12,584 nt of DNA, from assembly GCA_020029455.1 (NCBI GenBank), contig JAIBJH010000228.1, positions 1 to 12,584 of the forward strand, read 5' to 3'. Positions 1-7,155 of this stretch are shown piece after piece. Both the position numbers and the translations under genes were made by a program. The notes under the pieces were generated by a model. That model had not been told where the DNA came from and did not search any database. It saw nothing but the letters and a program-made list of their open reading frames with translations. Source of the stretch: Hyphomicrobiales bacterium. GTDB taxonomy: Bacteria; Pseudomonadota; Alphaproteobacteria; Rhizobiales; Aestuariivirgaceae. Position 1 is the first letter of the stretch; each line of letters begins with the position of its first letter.

Positions 1-1261
1 CGGGTTCCACACCTTCCGGAAGGATCCTTTGAAGGAAACCAAGCTCGCGGAAAAGTTCGAATGAGCCCATGATCAGGACGGCGGCAAAGACAATGCCCAA
101 CTGGGAGCCAAGGCCGCCCAGCACCACGATGGCGAGAACGAGCGCCGATTCGATGTAGACGAAAGACTCGGGCGAAACGAAGCCTTGGCGTGCGGCGAAG
201 AAGGAGCCGGCAAAGCCGCCGAACATGGCGCCGATGGCGAAGGCCGTGAGCTTGGTCGAGGTGGTGTTGATGCCGAGCGCGCGGCAGGCGATTTCGTCCT
301 CGCGCAGGGCTTCCCAAGCGCGGCCCACGGGCAAGCGGCGCAGGCGGTTGGTTGCCACATAGGTGACGATCGACAGGATGAGGATGGTGTAATAAATGAA
401 GAAGAAGAAGTGCAGGCGGTTGTATTCGAGCCCGAAAAAATCCGCGAAGCTACCGGGCTCGTCGGCGAATGGAAGGCCGAAGAATGTCGCCTTCGGGACG
501 TTGATGCCTTGTGGCCCCTTGGTGAATGAGAACCAGTTGATCAGAACGAGGCGGATCATCTCGCCGAAGGCGAGGGTGACGATGGCAAGGTAATCGCCGC
601 GCAGGCGCAACACCGGAAAACCAAGGATGACGCCCCACATGGCGGCGAGAAAGCCGGCGAGCGGCAACACCAAGTAGAACGTCCATGGGATAATGCCGTC
701 GCCGAACCACAATGGGAAATAGACCGTGGTGAGTAGCGCATAGGCGTAGGCACCGACTGCGTAGAAAGCGACATAGCCGAGGTCGAGAAGGCCCGCGAGG
801 CCCACCACGATGTTCAGACCCCAAGCCAGCAGGATGTAGGACATGATGTAGATGGCAACCCCCAGGCCGCGGCGCTCCCAGCCGGGTATGAGTTGCACAA
901 CCCACGGCAAGAGGACGGCGATCACCAACAGGACGGGAACGATCCACTTGGCTACCGTATCACGCCAGTCGGTCGCGGCGGGCGCAACTGCCTTGGCAGT
1001 GCCAGCACGGGGCGCGCGCTGCCAGACGAAGAGGTGCAGGAGCAGTCTTCCAACGACGACAGCCGCAGTTAGACCGAAAACAAGCGTCAGCCGCGTATCA
1101 AGCAGCAGCGTGCCCTGGTTCATGATGGTCTTGTAGAAGACGATTGGCGTCAGCAGCAGAAATGTAATGATGCCGGCGCCTGCCAGGTCCTTGGCCATTT
1201 CAGTCCCGCTCAACGAGCGCGAGTCTGCCTTGAAAGTAGTTTCCTTTGCAGCGGCAGCCAT
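1..1261 (-). CDS. livM: Branched-chain amino acid ABC transporter permease LivM (3' end beyond the window)
   Basis: This is an inner-membrane permease subunit for leucine/isoleucine/valine-type uptake; it would pair with LivH and be driven by the LivG/LivF ATPases. The frame reads without a stop from ATG at 1261 to base 1, giving 420 residues, so the C-terminus is cut off by the window edge. The protein starts MAAAAKETTF. Residues about 20-115 form the N-terminal extension seen in long LivM proteins, with hydrophobic helices near 30-42 and 58-78. The permease core follows, with motifs such as GLNIVVGLAGLLDLGYVAF (149-167) and LRGDYLAIVTLAFGEMIRL (220-238). Residues 313-352 hold the cytoplasmic EAA-type loop (GRAWEALREDEIACRALGI) that contacts the ATPases. 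Its ATG lies 4 bases after the livH stop, so the two are co-transcribed and probably translationally coupled. E. coli LivM is about 425 residues, so little is missing. M22 is a possible alternative start. Confidence 0.93.
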   Translation of the reverse strand, partial: MAAAAKETTFKADSRSLSGTEMAKDLAGAGIITFLLLTPIVFYKTIMNQGTLLLDTRLTLVFGLTAAVVVGRLLLHLFVWQRAPRAGTAKAVAPAATDWRDTVAKWIVPVLLVIAVLLPWVVQLIPGWERRGLGVAIYIMSYILLAWGLNIVVGLAGLLDLGYVAFYAVGAYAYALLTTVYFPLWFGDGIIPWTFYLVLPLAGFLAAMWGVILGFPVLRLRGDYLAIVTLAFGEMIRLVLINWFSFTKGPQGINVPKATFFGLPFADEPGSFADFFGLEYNRLHFFFFIYYTILILSIVTYVATNRLRRLPVGRAWEALREDEIACRALGINTTSTKLTAFAIGAMFGGFAGSFFAARQGFVSPESFVYIESALVLAIVVLGGLGSQLGIVFAAVLIMGSFELFRELGFLQRILPEGVEP

Positions 1262-1265
1262 GGGC

Positions 1266-2066
1266 TCAGACCTTTTCCACTTCAGGTTTGCCGAGCAATC
1301 CTTGCGGCAAGAAAATAAGTATGATCACCAGAATGGTGAAGGCCGCTACATCCTTGTATTCAACCGAGAAGTAAGCGGACCAGAACACTTCCACCAGGCC
1401 GATCACCATGCCGCCCAGCATGGCGCCGGGAATAGAGCCGATGCCGCCGAGCACGGCTGCCGTGAATGCCTTGATGCCGGCTAGGAAGCCTACCGAGAAG
1501 CCGGTGACGTTGTAGTACATGAAGAACATGAGGCCCGCGAAGGCCGCAAGAATGGCGCCGAGAATGAAGGTGGTGGAAATGGTGCGGTCGACATCGATGC
1601 CGAGGAGCGCCGCCATCTTCTGGTCTTGCTCGCAGGCGCGTTGCTGGCGGCCTAGTGCGGTGCGGCTGATCATCAGCGTGAAAGCTGTCATGAGCACCAG
1701 CGTAGAGACAATGATAATGATTTGCATGTTGGAGATGGTGACTGCAAATTCACCCTCCGCAAGGGCGCGTTCCATGATCGTGTATCTGCCGGTTACAATG
1801 GGCTGTATGGGCTTCGGCCGTCCTTCCTGGGCAATGCGGACGAACTCCTGAAGGACGATGGACATGCCGATGGCGGAGATCAGTGGCGCCAGACGGAAGG
1901 AGCCTCGCAATGGCTTGTAGGCGACGCGCTCGATGGTCCAGTTGTAGACCGATGAAATCAGCATGGCGATGACGACTACAAGCGCCAGCGAAAGAATGAT
2001 GATGAAAGCCCCGCTGCCGCCCGTTATTCCGAGGGCGAGCAAGACAATGAAGGCTACCATGGTCAT
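1266..2066 (-). CDS. livH: 5'-truncated LivH, branched-chain amino acid ABC transporter permease (probable pseudogene)
   Basis: The encoded 266 residues (from ATG at 2066, MTMVAFIVLL) align by eye with LivH from about residue 48 to the end. Visible are the WTIERVAYKPLRGSFRLAPL block (43-62), the EAA-type loop GRQQRACEQDQKMAALLGI (139-157) that docks the ATPases, the FTAAVLGGIGSIPGAMLGG block (201-219) and the conserved end GKPEVEKV. Normal LivH is about 300-308 residues and opens with one membrane helix followed by a YTMVYGIIGMINFAHG-like signature. That segment is absent here in all three frames of the minus strand. The frame stays open upstream to 2339, but those residues look nothing like LivH and overlap the padR promoter. 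I infer a 5' deletion or replacement that also removed the original promoter and start. Whether the shortened protein is made or works is doubtful. ATG at 2060 is an alternative start. Confidence 0.85.
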   Translation of the reverse strand: MTMVAFIVLLALGITGGSGAFIIILSLALVVVIAMLISSVYNWTIERVAYKPLRGSFRLAPLISAIGMSIVLQEFVRIAQEGRPKPIQPIVTGRYTIMERALAEGEFAVTISNMQIIIIVSTLVLMTAFTLMISRTALGRQQRACEQDQKMAALLGIDVDRTISTTFILGAILAAFAGLMFFMYYNVTGFSVGFLAGIKAFTAAVLGGIGSIPGAMLGGMVIGLVEVFWSAYFSVEYKDVAAFTILVIILIFLPQGLLGKPEVEKV

Positions 2067-2100
2067 GGCGGTTGCCTTATTCTTGTGGCTTAACGAAAGA

Positions 2101-2129
2101 GCCGGATGATGACAAGCCGTACATCCGGC
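2101..2129. repeat. Inverted repeat, 8-bp arms
   Basis: The arms GCCGGATG (2101-2108) and CATCCGGC (2122-2129) are perfect reverse complements separated by 13 bases. Neither strand has a good T-run after the hairpin, so it is not a typical intrinsic terminator. It lies about 35 bases from the livH breakpoint. It could be part of a dispersed repeat or a remnant of the event that truncated livH. Confidence 0.5.
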
Positions 2130-2262
2130 GATATCCACTAGCAGAGCTATCCAAGTTGGTGAATTATCCTGCCCTTTGGCCGGGACGAGCAGTTTTCGAC
2201 GCCTCCACGCAGAGTGGAAAGGTGAAGGCGGCACTATTGGCAAAGGCCTTCCACAGGCCGGG

Positions 2263-2291
2263 TTGACGGTCCCGCTGGTGTCATCTAAAGC
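2263..2291 (+). promoter_or_regulatory. Candidate sigma-70 type promoter for padR and the efflux operon
   Basis: TTGACG at 2263-2268 is close to the -35 consensus. With a 17-base spacer it is followed by TAAAGC at 2286-2291 as a weak -10. The start of transcription would fall near 2298, inside the palindromic region, so a repressor bound there would block initiation. An alternative -10, TATATC at 2311-2316, would give an almost leaderless transcript but has no good -35. The assignment is by eye only. Confidence 0.4.
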
Positions 2292-2317
2292 GATATATAT
2301 CGAACCTGAATATATCA
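2291..2317. promoter_or_regulatory. Candidate PadR operator: two AT-rich dyads
   Basis: CGATATATATCG at 2291-2302 is a perfect 12-base palindrome, and TGAATATATCA at 2307-2317 is a near-palindrome. Both contain ATATATC, at 2295-2301 and 2310-2316, repeated at a 15-base interval. They lie just upstream of the padR start and overlap the predicted transcription start. PadR-family repressors commonly bind AT-rich dyads in their own promoters, so autoregulation and control of the pump genes is the simplest reading. Binding is inferred. Confidence 0.45.
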
Positions 2318-2328
2318 ATTGGCCTTTC

Positions 2329-2862
2329 ATGAACGTCAAAACCCTTTGCCTCGGCTATCTCTCGCTTCAGGAAGCGACCGGGTATGAAATCAAGAAGGAT
2401 GTGGAAGAAGGTCTCTTCAGCCACTTCATTGAGGCGAGCTATGGCTCCATCTATCCGGCCTTGAGCCAGTTGGCGCAGGAAGGCTTGGTAACGTTCAGGG
2501 AAGAGGAACAGGCGGGAAAGCCCGACAAGAAGGTCTATGCCGTCACAGAGGCCGGGCAGGCCGCCTTACGCAAGGCACTTTCAATTTTGCCGGCGCGCGA
2601 CAAATACAAGTCGGAATTCCTTTTCGTGATGCTTTTGCAAGAGCATTTGCCGCTTACCCAGCGCATAGCAGCAATTGAAAAACAATTGTCTGATTTGCGC
2701 GAAGATTTGGCAAATATTGCCGAATGCAAGGCTTCGAAAGAAGGGATGCCGGCGTGCGAATTCGTGATGGGCTATGGCGCGGCTGTACTTTCGGCCGGCG
2801 CCACCTATCTAGAAGAACAATTGGCGGAGCAGATGACGCAGACCAGCGTTGCCGCAGAGTAA
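2329..2862 (+). CDS. PadR-family transcriptional regulator of the efflux operon
   Basis: This 177-residue protein is a PadR-type winged-helix regulator. The N-terminal DNA-binding domain spans about residues 1-85, with MNVKTLCLGYLSLQEATGYE (1-20), the SYGSIYPALSQLAQEGLV segment (37-54) typical of the recognition helix region, and the GKPDKKVYAVTEAGQAAL wing (63-80). The C-terminal part (about 90-177) is helical, with LTQRIAAIEKQLSDLREDLA (109-128) as the likely dimerisation coiled coil, as in the PadR/Vir_act_alpha_C architecture. The start at 2329 is chosen because rhizobial PadR proteins begin this way; in-frame codons upstream to 2176 do not look like protein. No Shine-Dalgarno sequence precedes the ATG. 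It is the first gene of the cluster, 18 bases before MFP1, and so is most likely a local repressor of the pump genes. The inducing ligand cannot be read from sequence. Confidence 0.9.
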   Translation: MNVKTLCLGYLSLQEATGYEIKKDVEEGLFSHFIEASYGSIYPALSQLAQEGLVTFREEEQAGKPDKKVYAVTEAGQAALRKALSILPARDKYKSEFLFVMLLQEHLPLTQRIAAIEKQLSDLREDLANIAECKASKEGMPACEFVMGYGAAVLSAGATYLEEQLAEQMTQTSVAAE

Positions 2863-2880
2863 AATTCAGGAACAGTGAAA

Positions 2881-4023
2881 ATGATAAGGCGTAGCATCTA
2901 TTTCCTTTTGGCGACTGTCATCCTTGGCGGACTTGCTGCTGTCATTGGCTGGTGGTCATTCGTTGGCCTGCCTTCGATGATTGCCGAAGCAATCAAGAGC
3001 TCGCCGCAGCCGGTACAAACCATTTCGGCCGAGGGCGCCAAGAATGAGAACTGGCAGCCTGAGATCGCGGCCATTGGCAGCCTGACGGCTTCGGAAGGCA
3101 TTGATATCGCGCCTGAGGCCGGCGGTGTCGTGACCGAAGTCCTGTTTGATTCCGGTGTCTCCGTGAAAAAGGGCGACAAGCTGGTGCAGCTTGATACCTC
3201 GACGGACGAAGCGGAGCTGAAGAGTCTCAAGGTGCAGCTTGCCAATGCGGAGTCCGATCTGGCGCGCAAGCAAAAGCTGGCGGACCGCGGCTTTGCGGCT
3301 AAAGCGGATTTCGACAATCAGCGCTCGACGCGTGACCAGTTGCTTGCCTCCATCGAGCGCACCGAGGCGGTGATTGCGCAAAAGTCCGTCTATGCACCAT
3401 GGGATGGCAAGCTGGGCCTTCGCAACATTTCTGTCGGCAGCTTCGTTGCCCCGGGCCAGAAGATCGTATGGCTGCAGAAGGTCGATCCCATCTATGTGGA
3501 TTTCAGCGTGTCCGAGGAAAACTATGGCCGGATAGCTGATGGCCAGAAGGTCACCGCCCGCTTCAGTGCATGGCCGGATCAGTCTTTCGCAGGCGCAGTT
3601 CAGACAGCCGATGCCAAGATGTCGGAAGAGAGTCGCATGATCACTGTGCGCGCCACCTTCGGCAACGCCGACGGACGGTTGCTGCCGGGAATGTATGCCA
3701 ATGTCATGGTTGAGTACGGCTCACCCGAAAACGTCGTCACCGTGCCCCAGACCGCGGTTACATATTCACTCTATGGTGACAATGTCTTCGTTGTCGTTCC
3801 AGCAAAGCAGCCTGACCCGAACAACAAGGAGGAACAGCTCGAGATAGAGCGCCGTTTCGTGAAGGTGGGTCCAATGCGAGGTGGCCGTGTGCAGGTTGTC
3901 GAAGGCTTGCAAACCGGCGACCGCGTGGTGACCGCTGGGCACAATAAGATCGACCAGGGATCAAAGGTCAGGATCGACAATTCAGTGGCCCTTCGCGAAG
4001 CCGAGAGCGTTAATATCCAATAG
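2881..4023 (+). CDS. RND efflux periplasmic adaptor (membrane fusion protein), MFP1
   Basis: This 380-residue HlyD/AcrA-family adaptor links an inner-membrane RND pump to an outer-membrane channel. An N-terminal membrane anchor lies at residues about 5-27, with no lipobox. The first lipoyl half follows (about 72-106, ending KKGDKLVQLD), then an alpha-helical hairpin (about 109-167) and the second lipoyl half (168-200, SVYAPWDGKLGLRNISVGSF). Next come a beta-barrel (about 202-280, DPIYVDFSVSEENY then LLPGMYANVMVEYG) and a membrane-proximal domain to the end. It resembles adaptors of MexH type. AGGAA at 2868-2872 sits 8 bases before ATG 2881, favouring that start over the in-frame GTG at 2875, which would have only a 2-base gap. 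It is followed 10 bases later by RND1, its natural partner. It contains no cysteine. The gene looks intact although its pump is broken. Confidence 0.92.
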   Translation: MIRRSIYFLLATVILGGLAAVIGWWSFVGLPSMIAEAIKSSPQPVQTISAEGAKNENWQPEIAAIGSLTASEGIDIAPEAGGVVTEVLFDSGVSVKKGDKLVQLDTSTDEAELKSLKVQLANAESDLARKQKLADRGFAAKADFDNQRSTRDQLLASIERTEAVIAQKSVYAPWDGKLGLRNISVGSFVAPGQKIVWLQKVDPIYVDFSVSEENYGRIADGQKVTARFSAWPDQSFAGAVQTADAKMSEESRMITVRATFGNADGRLLPGMYANVMVEYGSPENVVTVPQTAVTYSLYGDNVFVVVPAKQPDPNNKEEQLEIERRFVKVGPMRGGRVQVVEGLQTGDRVVTAGHNKIDQGSKVRIDNSVALREAESVNIQ

Positions 4024-4033
4024 GGCGCAGCCA

Positions 4034-4495
4034 ATGCATTTCACCGACATATTTGTGAAGCGGCCGGTGCTTGCCACGGTGGTGAGCCTGGTCATCCTGC
4101 TTGCGGGTCTTCAGTCCTTCTTCAAGTTGCCGATCCGGCAGTACCCGGAAGTCTCGGATACCAAGATTGAGATCCAGACGGTCTATCCCGGCGCCAATGC
4201 CGACCAGATCAAGGGCTTCATCACGACTCCGCTGCAGCAGGCGGTCGCCTCTACTGAAGGGGTGGAAACGATCGAGTCCGTATCCGGCCAGAACGTGTCG
4301 ACCATCACGCTTAAACTGCGCCTTGATGCCGACGCCGACCGTGCGCTCTCCGATGTGTTGTCGAAGGTAAATGAAGTGAAGGGCGTCCTTCCTGAGGCCG
4401 CCAACGATCCGGTCGTCAAGCGCACCACGGGGGCGGGCTTTGCGCTGATGTACATCAGCTTGGCGGTTCTACGTTTGCCATGCGCGTGTGGCTAG
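4034..4495 (+). CDS. N-terminal fragment of RND1
   Basis: This is the open frame actually available to ribosomes at the RND1 start: 153 residues with TM1 (about 12-31) and the PN1 porter subdomain. It ends in about nine residues out of the original frame (VLRLPCACG) after the deletion junction. A single-helix fragment of this kind is not expected to transport anything. Confidence 0.7.
   Translation: MHFTDIFVKRPVLATVVSLVILLAGLQSFFKLPIRQYPEVSDTKIEIQTVYPGANADQIKGFITTPLQQAVASTEGVETIESVSGQNVSTITLKLRLDADADRALSDVLSKVNEVKGVLPEAANDPVVKRTTGAGFALMYISLAVLRLPCACG
4459..4465 (+). other. Deletion junction in RND1 (7-base CTTGGCG)
   Basis: In the upstream frame CTTGGCG reads as the end of Ser, then Leu-Ala, continuing the MYISLA-type sequence of related pumps. 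In the downstream frame it reads Leu-Gly-Gly, matching the LGGSTFAM block. Both readings are native-looking, so the two copies of a 7-base direct repeat probably collapsed into one. The phase difference means the deleted length is 3n+1 bases; about 34 missing residues suggests roughly 100 bases. Confidence 0.65.
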
Positions 4496-7107
4496 ATCCG
4501 GACAAAATGGCTTCTTTCGGCATAACGCCGCTTGATGTGAGGAATGCACTGGCCTCCAACAATTTCACGACAGCGGCGGGCGAGGTCAAAGCCGAGTTCA
4601 CGCAGAAGAATATCAACGCGCAGACATCTCTGGAAAAGCCGGAGGGATTTGCCCAGCTGGTTGTTGCCAACAAGAACGGAACGATCATCCGTCTTGGGCA
4701 AATTGCCCGTGTTGAGCTCGGGCCGGAGAACAACAGTTTCTCGGCCGCGTTTGATGGCGTCAAGGCCGTGTTTATGGGCATCACCGCAACCCCTGACGCC
4801 AATCCGCTGACCGTCATCAAAGCGGTTCGCGATGCAATGCCGGAAGTCCAGCGCGGGCTTCCGCAAGGGCTTGACGCCAACATCGCCTATGACGCGACCG
4901 AATTCATCAACGAGTCGATCTGGGAGGTGGCCAAGACGCTGGGCGAAGCAGGCTTGATCGTCATTGTGGTGATCTTCCTGTTCTTGGGCAATTTGCGCTC
5001 GACCTTCATTCCAGTGGTGACCATCCCGCTGTCGCTGGTGGGTGTGGCGTTGGTGCTCGTGGCGCTTGGATACTCGATAAACCTGCTGACGCTTCTGGCG
5101 CTGGTCCTGGCGATCGGGCTTGTGGTCGACGATGCTATCGTGGTGGTGGAAAACATCCACCGGCACATTGAAGAAGGCATGAAGCCCTTTGATGCAGCAA
5201 TCAAAGGTGCGCGTGAGATCACCGGGCCGGTCATTGCCATGACAATCACGCTGGCTGCGGTTTATGCGCCGATCGGTTTCACCTCGGGCCTCACCGGTGC
5301 GCTGTTCCGTGAATTCGCCTTCACGCTGGCGGGTGCGGTGATCGTCTCCGGCATCGTTGCCTTGACATTATCGCCGATGATGGCTTCGAAACTCCTCAAG
5401 GCGCATGATAACGAGGGGCGGTTTGCACTATTCGTGGAGCGGGTGTTCGGCGGATTGCAGCGCTTCTACAGGCGCAGGCTCGACGGCACCATCAAGCAGC
5501 GCTCAGTCTTTGCATGGATGGCAGTGCTGACGGTTGTCCTTTCAACCGTACTCTACAATGCCATCAACCGCGAACTTGCGCCGGCGGAAGATCAGGGCGT
5601 GATCTTTGCGTTCATCAACGCGCCCGAACACACCAACCTCGACTACCTCACAACCTACACAGACCAATTGACCGGCATCTTCATGGATGTGCCGGAGCGG
5701 CAGAATCTTTTCGCCATCAACGGCTTCCCAACGTCCCATGGCGCTTTCATGGGTTTGATCCTCAAGCCCTGGGGCGAGAGGAACCGCTCCGACCTTTCGG
5801 TGCTGGGTGAGTTGCAGGGCAAGTTCATGGGTGTTGCGGGTGTCAACGCCTTTGCGACCGCGCCTTCATCCATTCCGGTTGGCGCAGGCGAGATGCCTGT
5901 CGAATTTGTGATCACCTATCCCGGTGACTATGCCCAGCTTGCGGCGACACTCGACCAGATTGACGCGGAAGCCAAAAAGAGCGGGCTCTTCATCTTTACC
6001 AACGCAGACTTGCGCTTCTCCACGCCGCAGGCGGAACTCATTATCGACAAGGACCGGGCCAACAAGCTCGGTGTTACCATGCAGGATGTGGGTGTCACGC
6101 TTGCAACCCTGTTGGGCGGTAACAATGTGAATCGCTTTGCCGTTGAGGGCCGCAGCTACCAGGTGATCCCGCAGGTGCCGCGCACCGAGCGTTCCAACAT
6201 CGAGCAGATCTTGAAGTACCGTGTGCGTTCGGCAAGCGGCGATATGGTGCCGCTATCGGCCTTCGTGACGGTGGGCCAAACCGTGCAGCCGAACAGCCTG
6301 AAGACGTTCCAGCAGCTGAACTCGGCAACGCTCCAGGGCGTGCCTTTCCCCGGCCGCACCGTGGGTGAGGCTGTGACCTTCCTGCAGCAGAAAGCGGCAG
6401 AAATGTTCCCTCGTGGCATGGCCTATGACTTCAAGGGTGAAAGCCGTCAGTTCGTGAAGGAGGGCAATACGCTTGCCATGACTTTCGCCTTTGCGCTGTT
6501 GCTGATCTATCTGGTGCTTGCTGCGCAGTTCGAGAGCTTCCGTGATCCCTTCATCATCCTCGTCGGCCTTCCGGCAACGGTGTTCGGTGCGTTGTTCGTT
6601 CTGTGGATTCTCGGCCAGGTGAACGGCGCGATGCAGAACAATCCGCCGTTCAACATCGGTTCCGGCACGATCAACATCTATACGCAGATCGGATTGGTGA
6701 CGCTGATCGGCCTCATCGCCAAGCACGGCATCCTGATGGTGGAGTTCGCCAACAAGCTCCAGGAGACGCAGGGGTTGGACAAGAACACGGCGATCAAGGA
6801 AGCAGCCGCTGTTCGCTTGCGGCCGATCCTGATGACGACCGCGGCCATGGTGATCGGCGTTGTGCCGCTGCTGATTGCAGGTGGTGCGGGCGCCAAGAGC
6901 CGCTTCGACATCGGCATCGTCATTGCCGCGGGCATGACAATCGGCACGATGTTCACGCTGTTCATCACGCCTGCGATCTATTCATTCGTCGCTCGCGACC
7001 GGCGCACTTCAGTTGCTGCTGAGGGCGAAGCAGTCGCCCTGCAGGATAAGCAGGATGTGAAACTGAAACGGCGAGCAGCACCGCCGATGCAGGAAGCAGC
7101 AGAGTAG
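4480..7107 (+). CDS. C-terminal fragment of RND1
   Basis: This 875-residue frame carries everything after the deletion, including TM2-TM12 and the second periplasmic loop. Its first ATG, at 4480, overlaps the stop of the N-terminal fragment by 16 bases, so reinitiation after termination is conceivable. No Shine-Dalgarno sequence is seen before it. In the family this methionine is internal (FAMRVWLDP), so the fragment is a remnant and not an independent gene. Without TM1, PN1 and PN2 a working trimer is not expected. Confidence 0.7.
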   Translation: MRVWLDPDKMASFGITPLDVRNALASNNFTTAAGEVKAEFTQKNINAQTSLEKPEGFAQLVVANKNGTIIRLGQIARVELGPENNSFSAAFDGVKAVFMGITATPDANPLTVIKAVRDAMPEVQRGLPQGLDANIAYDATEFINESIWEVAKTLGEAGLIVIVVIFLFLGNLRSTFIPVVTIPLSLVGVALVLVALGYSINLLTLLALVLAIGLVVDDAIVVVENIHRHIEEGMKPFDAAIKGAREITGPVIAMTITLAAVYAPIGFTSGLTGALFREFAFTLAGAVIVSGIVALTLSPMMASKLLKAHDNEGRFALFVERVFGGLQRFYRRRLDGTIKQRSVFAWMAVLTVVLSTVLYNAINRELAPAEDQGVIFAFINAPEHTNLDYLTTYTDQLTGIFMDVPERQNLFAINGFPTSHGAFMGLILKPWGERNRSDLSVLGELQGKFMGVAGVNAFATAPSSIPVGAGEMPVEFVITYPGDYAQLAATLDQIDAEAKKSGLFIFTNADLRFSTPQAELIIDKDRANKLGVTMQDVGVTLATLLGGNNVNRFAVEGRSYQVIPQVPRTERSNIEQILKYRVRSASGDMVPLSAFVTVGQTVQPNSLKTFQQLNSATLQGVPFPGRTVGEAVTFLQQKAAEMFPRGMAYDFKGESRQFVKEGNTLAMTFAFALLLIYLVLAAQFESFRDPFIILVGLPATVFGALFVLWILGQVNGAMQNNPPFNIGSGTINIYTQIGLVTLIGLIAKHGILMVEFANKLQETQGLDKNTAIKEAAAVRLRPILMTTAAMVIGVVPLLIAGGAGAKSRFDIGIVIAAGMTIGTMFTLFITPAIYSFVARDRRTSVAAEGEAVALQDKQDVKLKRRAAPPMQEAAE

Positions 7108-7155
7108 CCAGCTCAATTCCCTAATTGCCGCCGAGAAATTTGGAGAAGTTGCACT

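Larger units (their letters stand above)
2067..2328. other. Non-coding junction between livH remnant and padR
   Basis: This 262-base stretch separates two divergent genes and appears to stand where the first ~45 codons of livH and its promoter should be. It contains an inverted repeat at 2101-2129, a candidate padR promoter at 2263-2291 and AT-rich palindromes at 2291-2317. Short open frames cross it, including 64 codons at 2072-2266 on the plus strand, but none resembles a known protein. No transposase remnant, tRNA or target-site duplication is recognisable. Confidence 0.6.
4034..7107 (+). pseudogene. RND efflux pump, HAE1/MexI-like, disrupted by an internal deletion and frameshift (RND1)
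   Basis: This is a resistance-nodulation-division proton/drug antiporter of the inner membrane. Its start matches the family (MHFTDIFVKRPVLATVVSL), with the PN1 porter sequence up to GAGFALMYIS. At 4459-4465 the frame changes and the sequence resumes at LGGSTFAMRVWLDPDKMASF. Related pumps have about 34 more residues here, covering most of PN2. The upstream frame stops at TAG 4493-4495. The rest (882 residues from 4459) is well preserved: the TM4 motif GLVVDDAIVVVENIHRH has both proton-relay Asp codons at 5128-5133, and the TM10 motif GLIAKHGILMVEFAN has Lys at 6721-6723. The undamaged protein would be about 1,055 residues, normal for the family. The good condition of the remainder suggests recent inactivation, or an assembly error. 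MFP1 precedes it and MFP2 follows after 48 bases. Confidence 0.87.

Noticed and set aside
450..947. 165-codon minus-strand frame in the livM region
   Set aside because: The true livM frame, open from 1261 to the window edge, covers the same DNA and gives a clear permease. This frame is an Arg-rich shadow.
2101..2129. Intrinsic terminator at the inverted repeat
   Set aside because: No T-run follows the hairpin on either strand, and no gene ends there.
2072..2266. 64-codon plus-strand frame between livH and padR
   Set aside because: It begins at TTG, has no ribosome site and no recognisable motif, and would run into the padR promoter.
1266..2339. Full 357-codon minus-strand frame as the real livH
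   Set aside because: The first ~90 residues are unlike any LivH, have no membrane helix in the right place, and overlap the padR promoter and operator. LivH similarity begins only around residue 94 of that frame.
4492..5166. 224-codon antisense frame within RND1, and similar long antisense frames at 7588-8232, 2898-3381 and 10683-11120
   Set aside because: They mirror strongly coding sense genes in GC-rich DNA, are rich in His, Arg and Gln with no recognisable domains, and have no ribosome sites of note.
4034..7107. Programmed ribosomal frameshift in RND1
   Set aside because: A simple frame change would not restore the protein, because about 34 residues of the porter domain are missing at the junction. 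A deletion explains both the loss and the shift.
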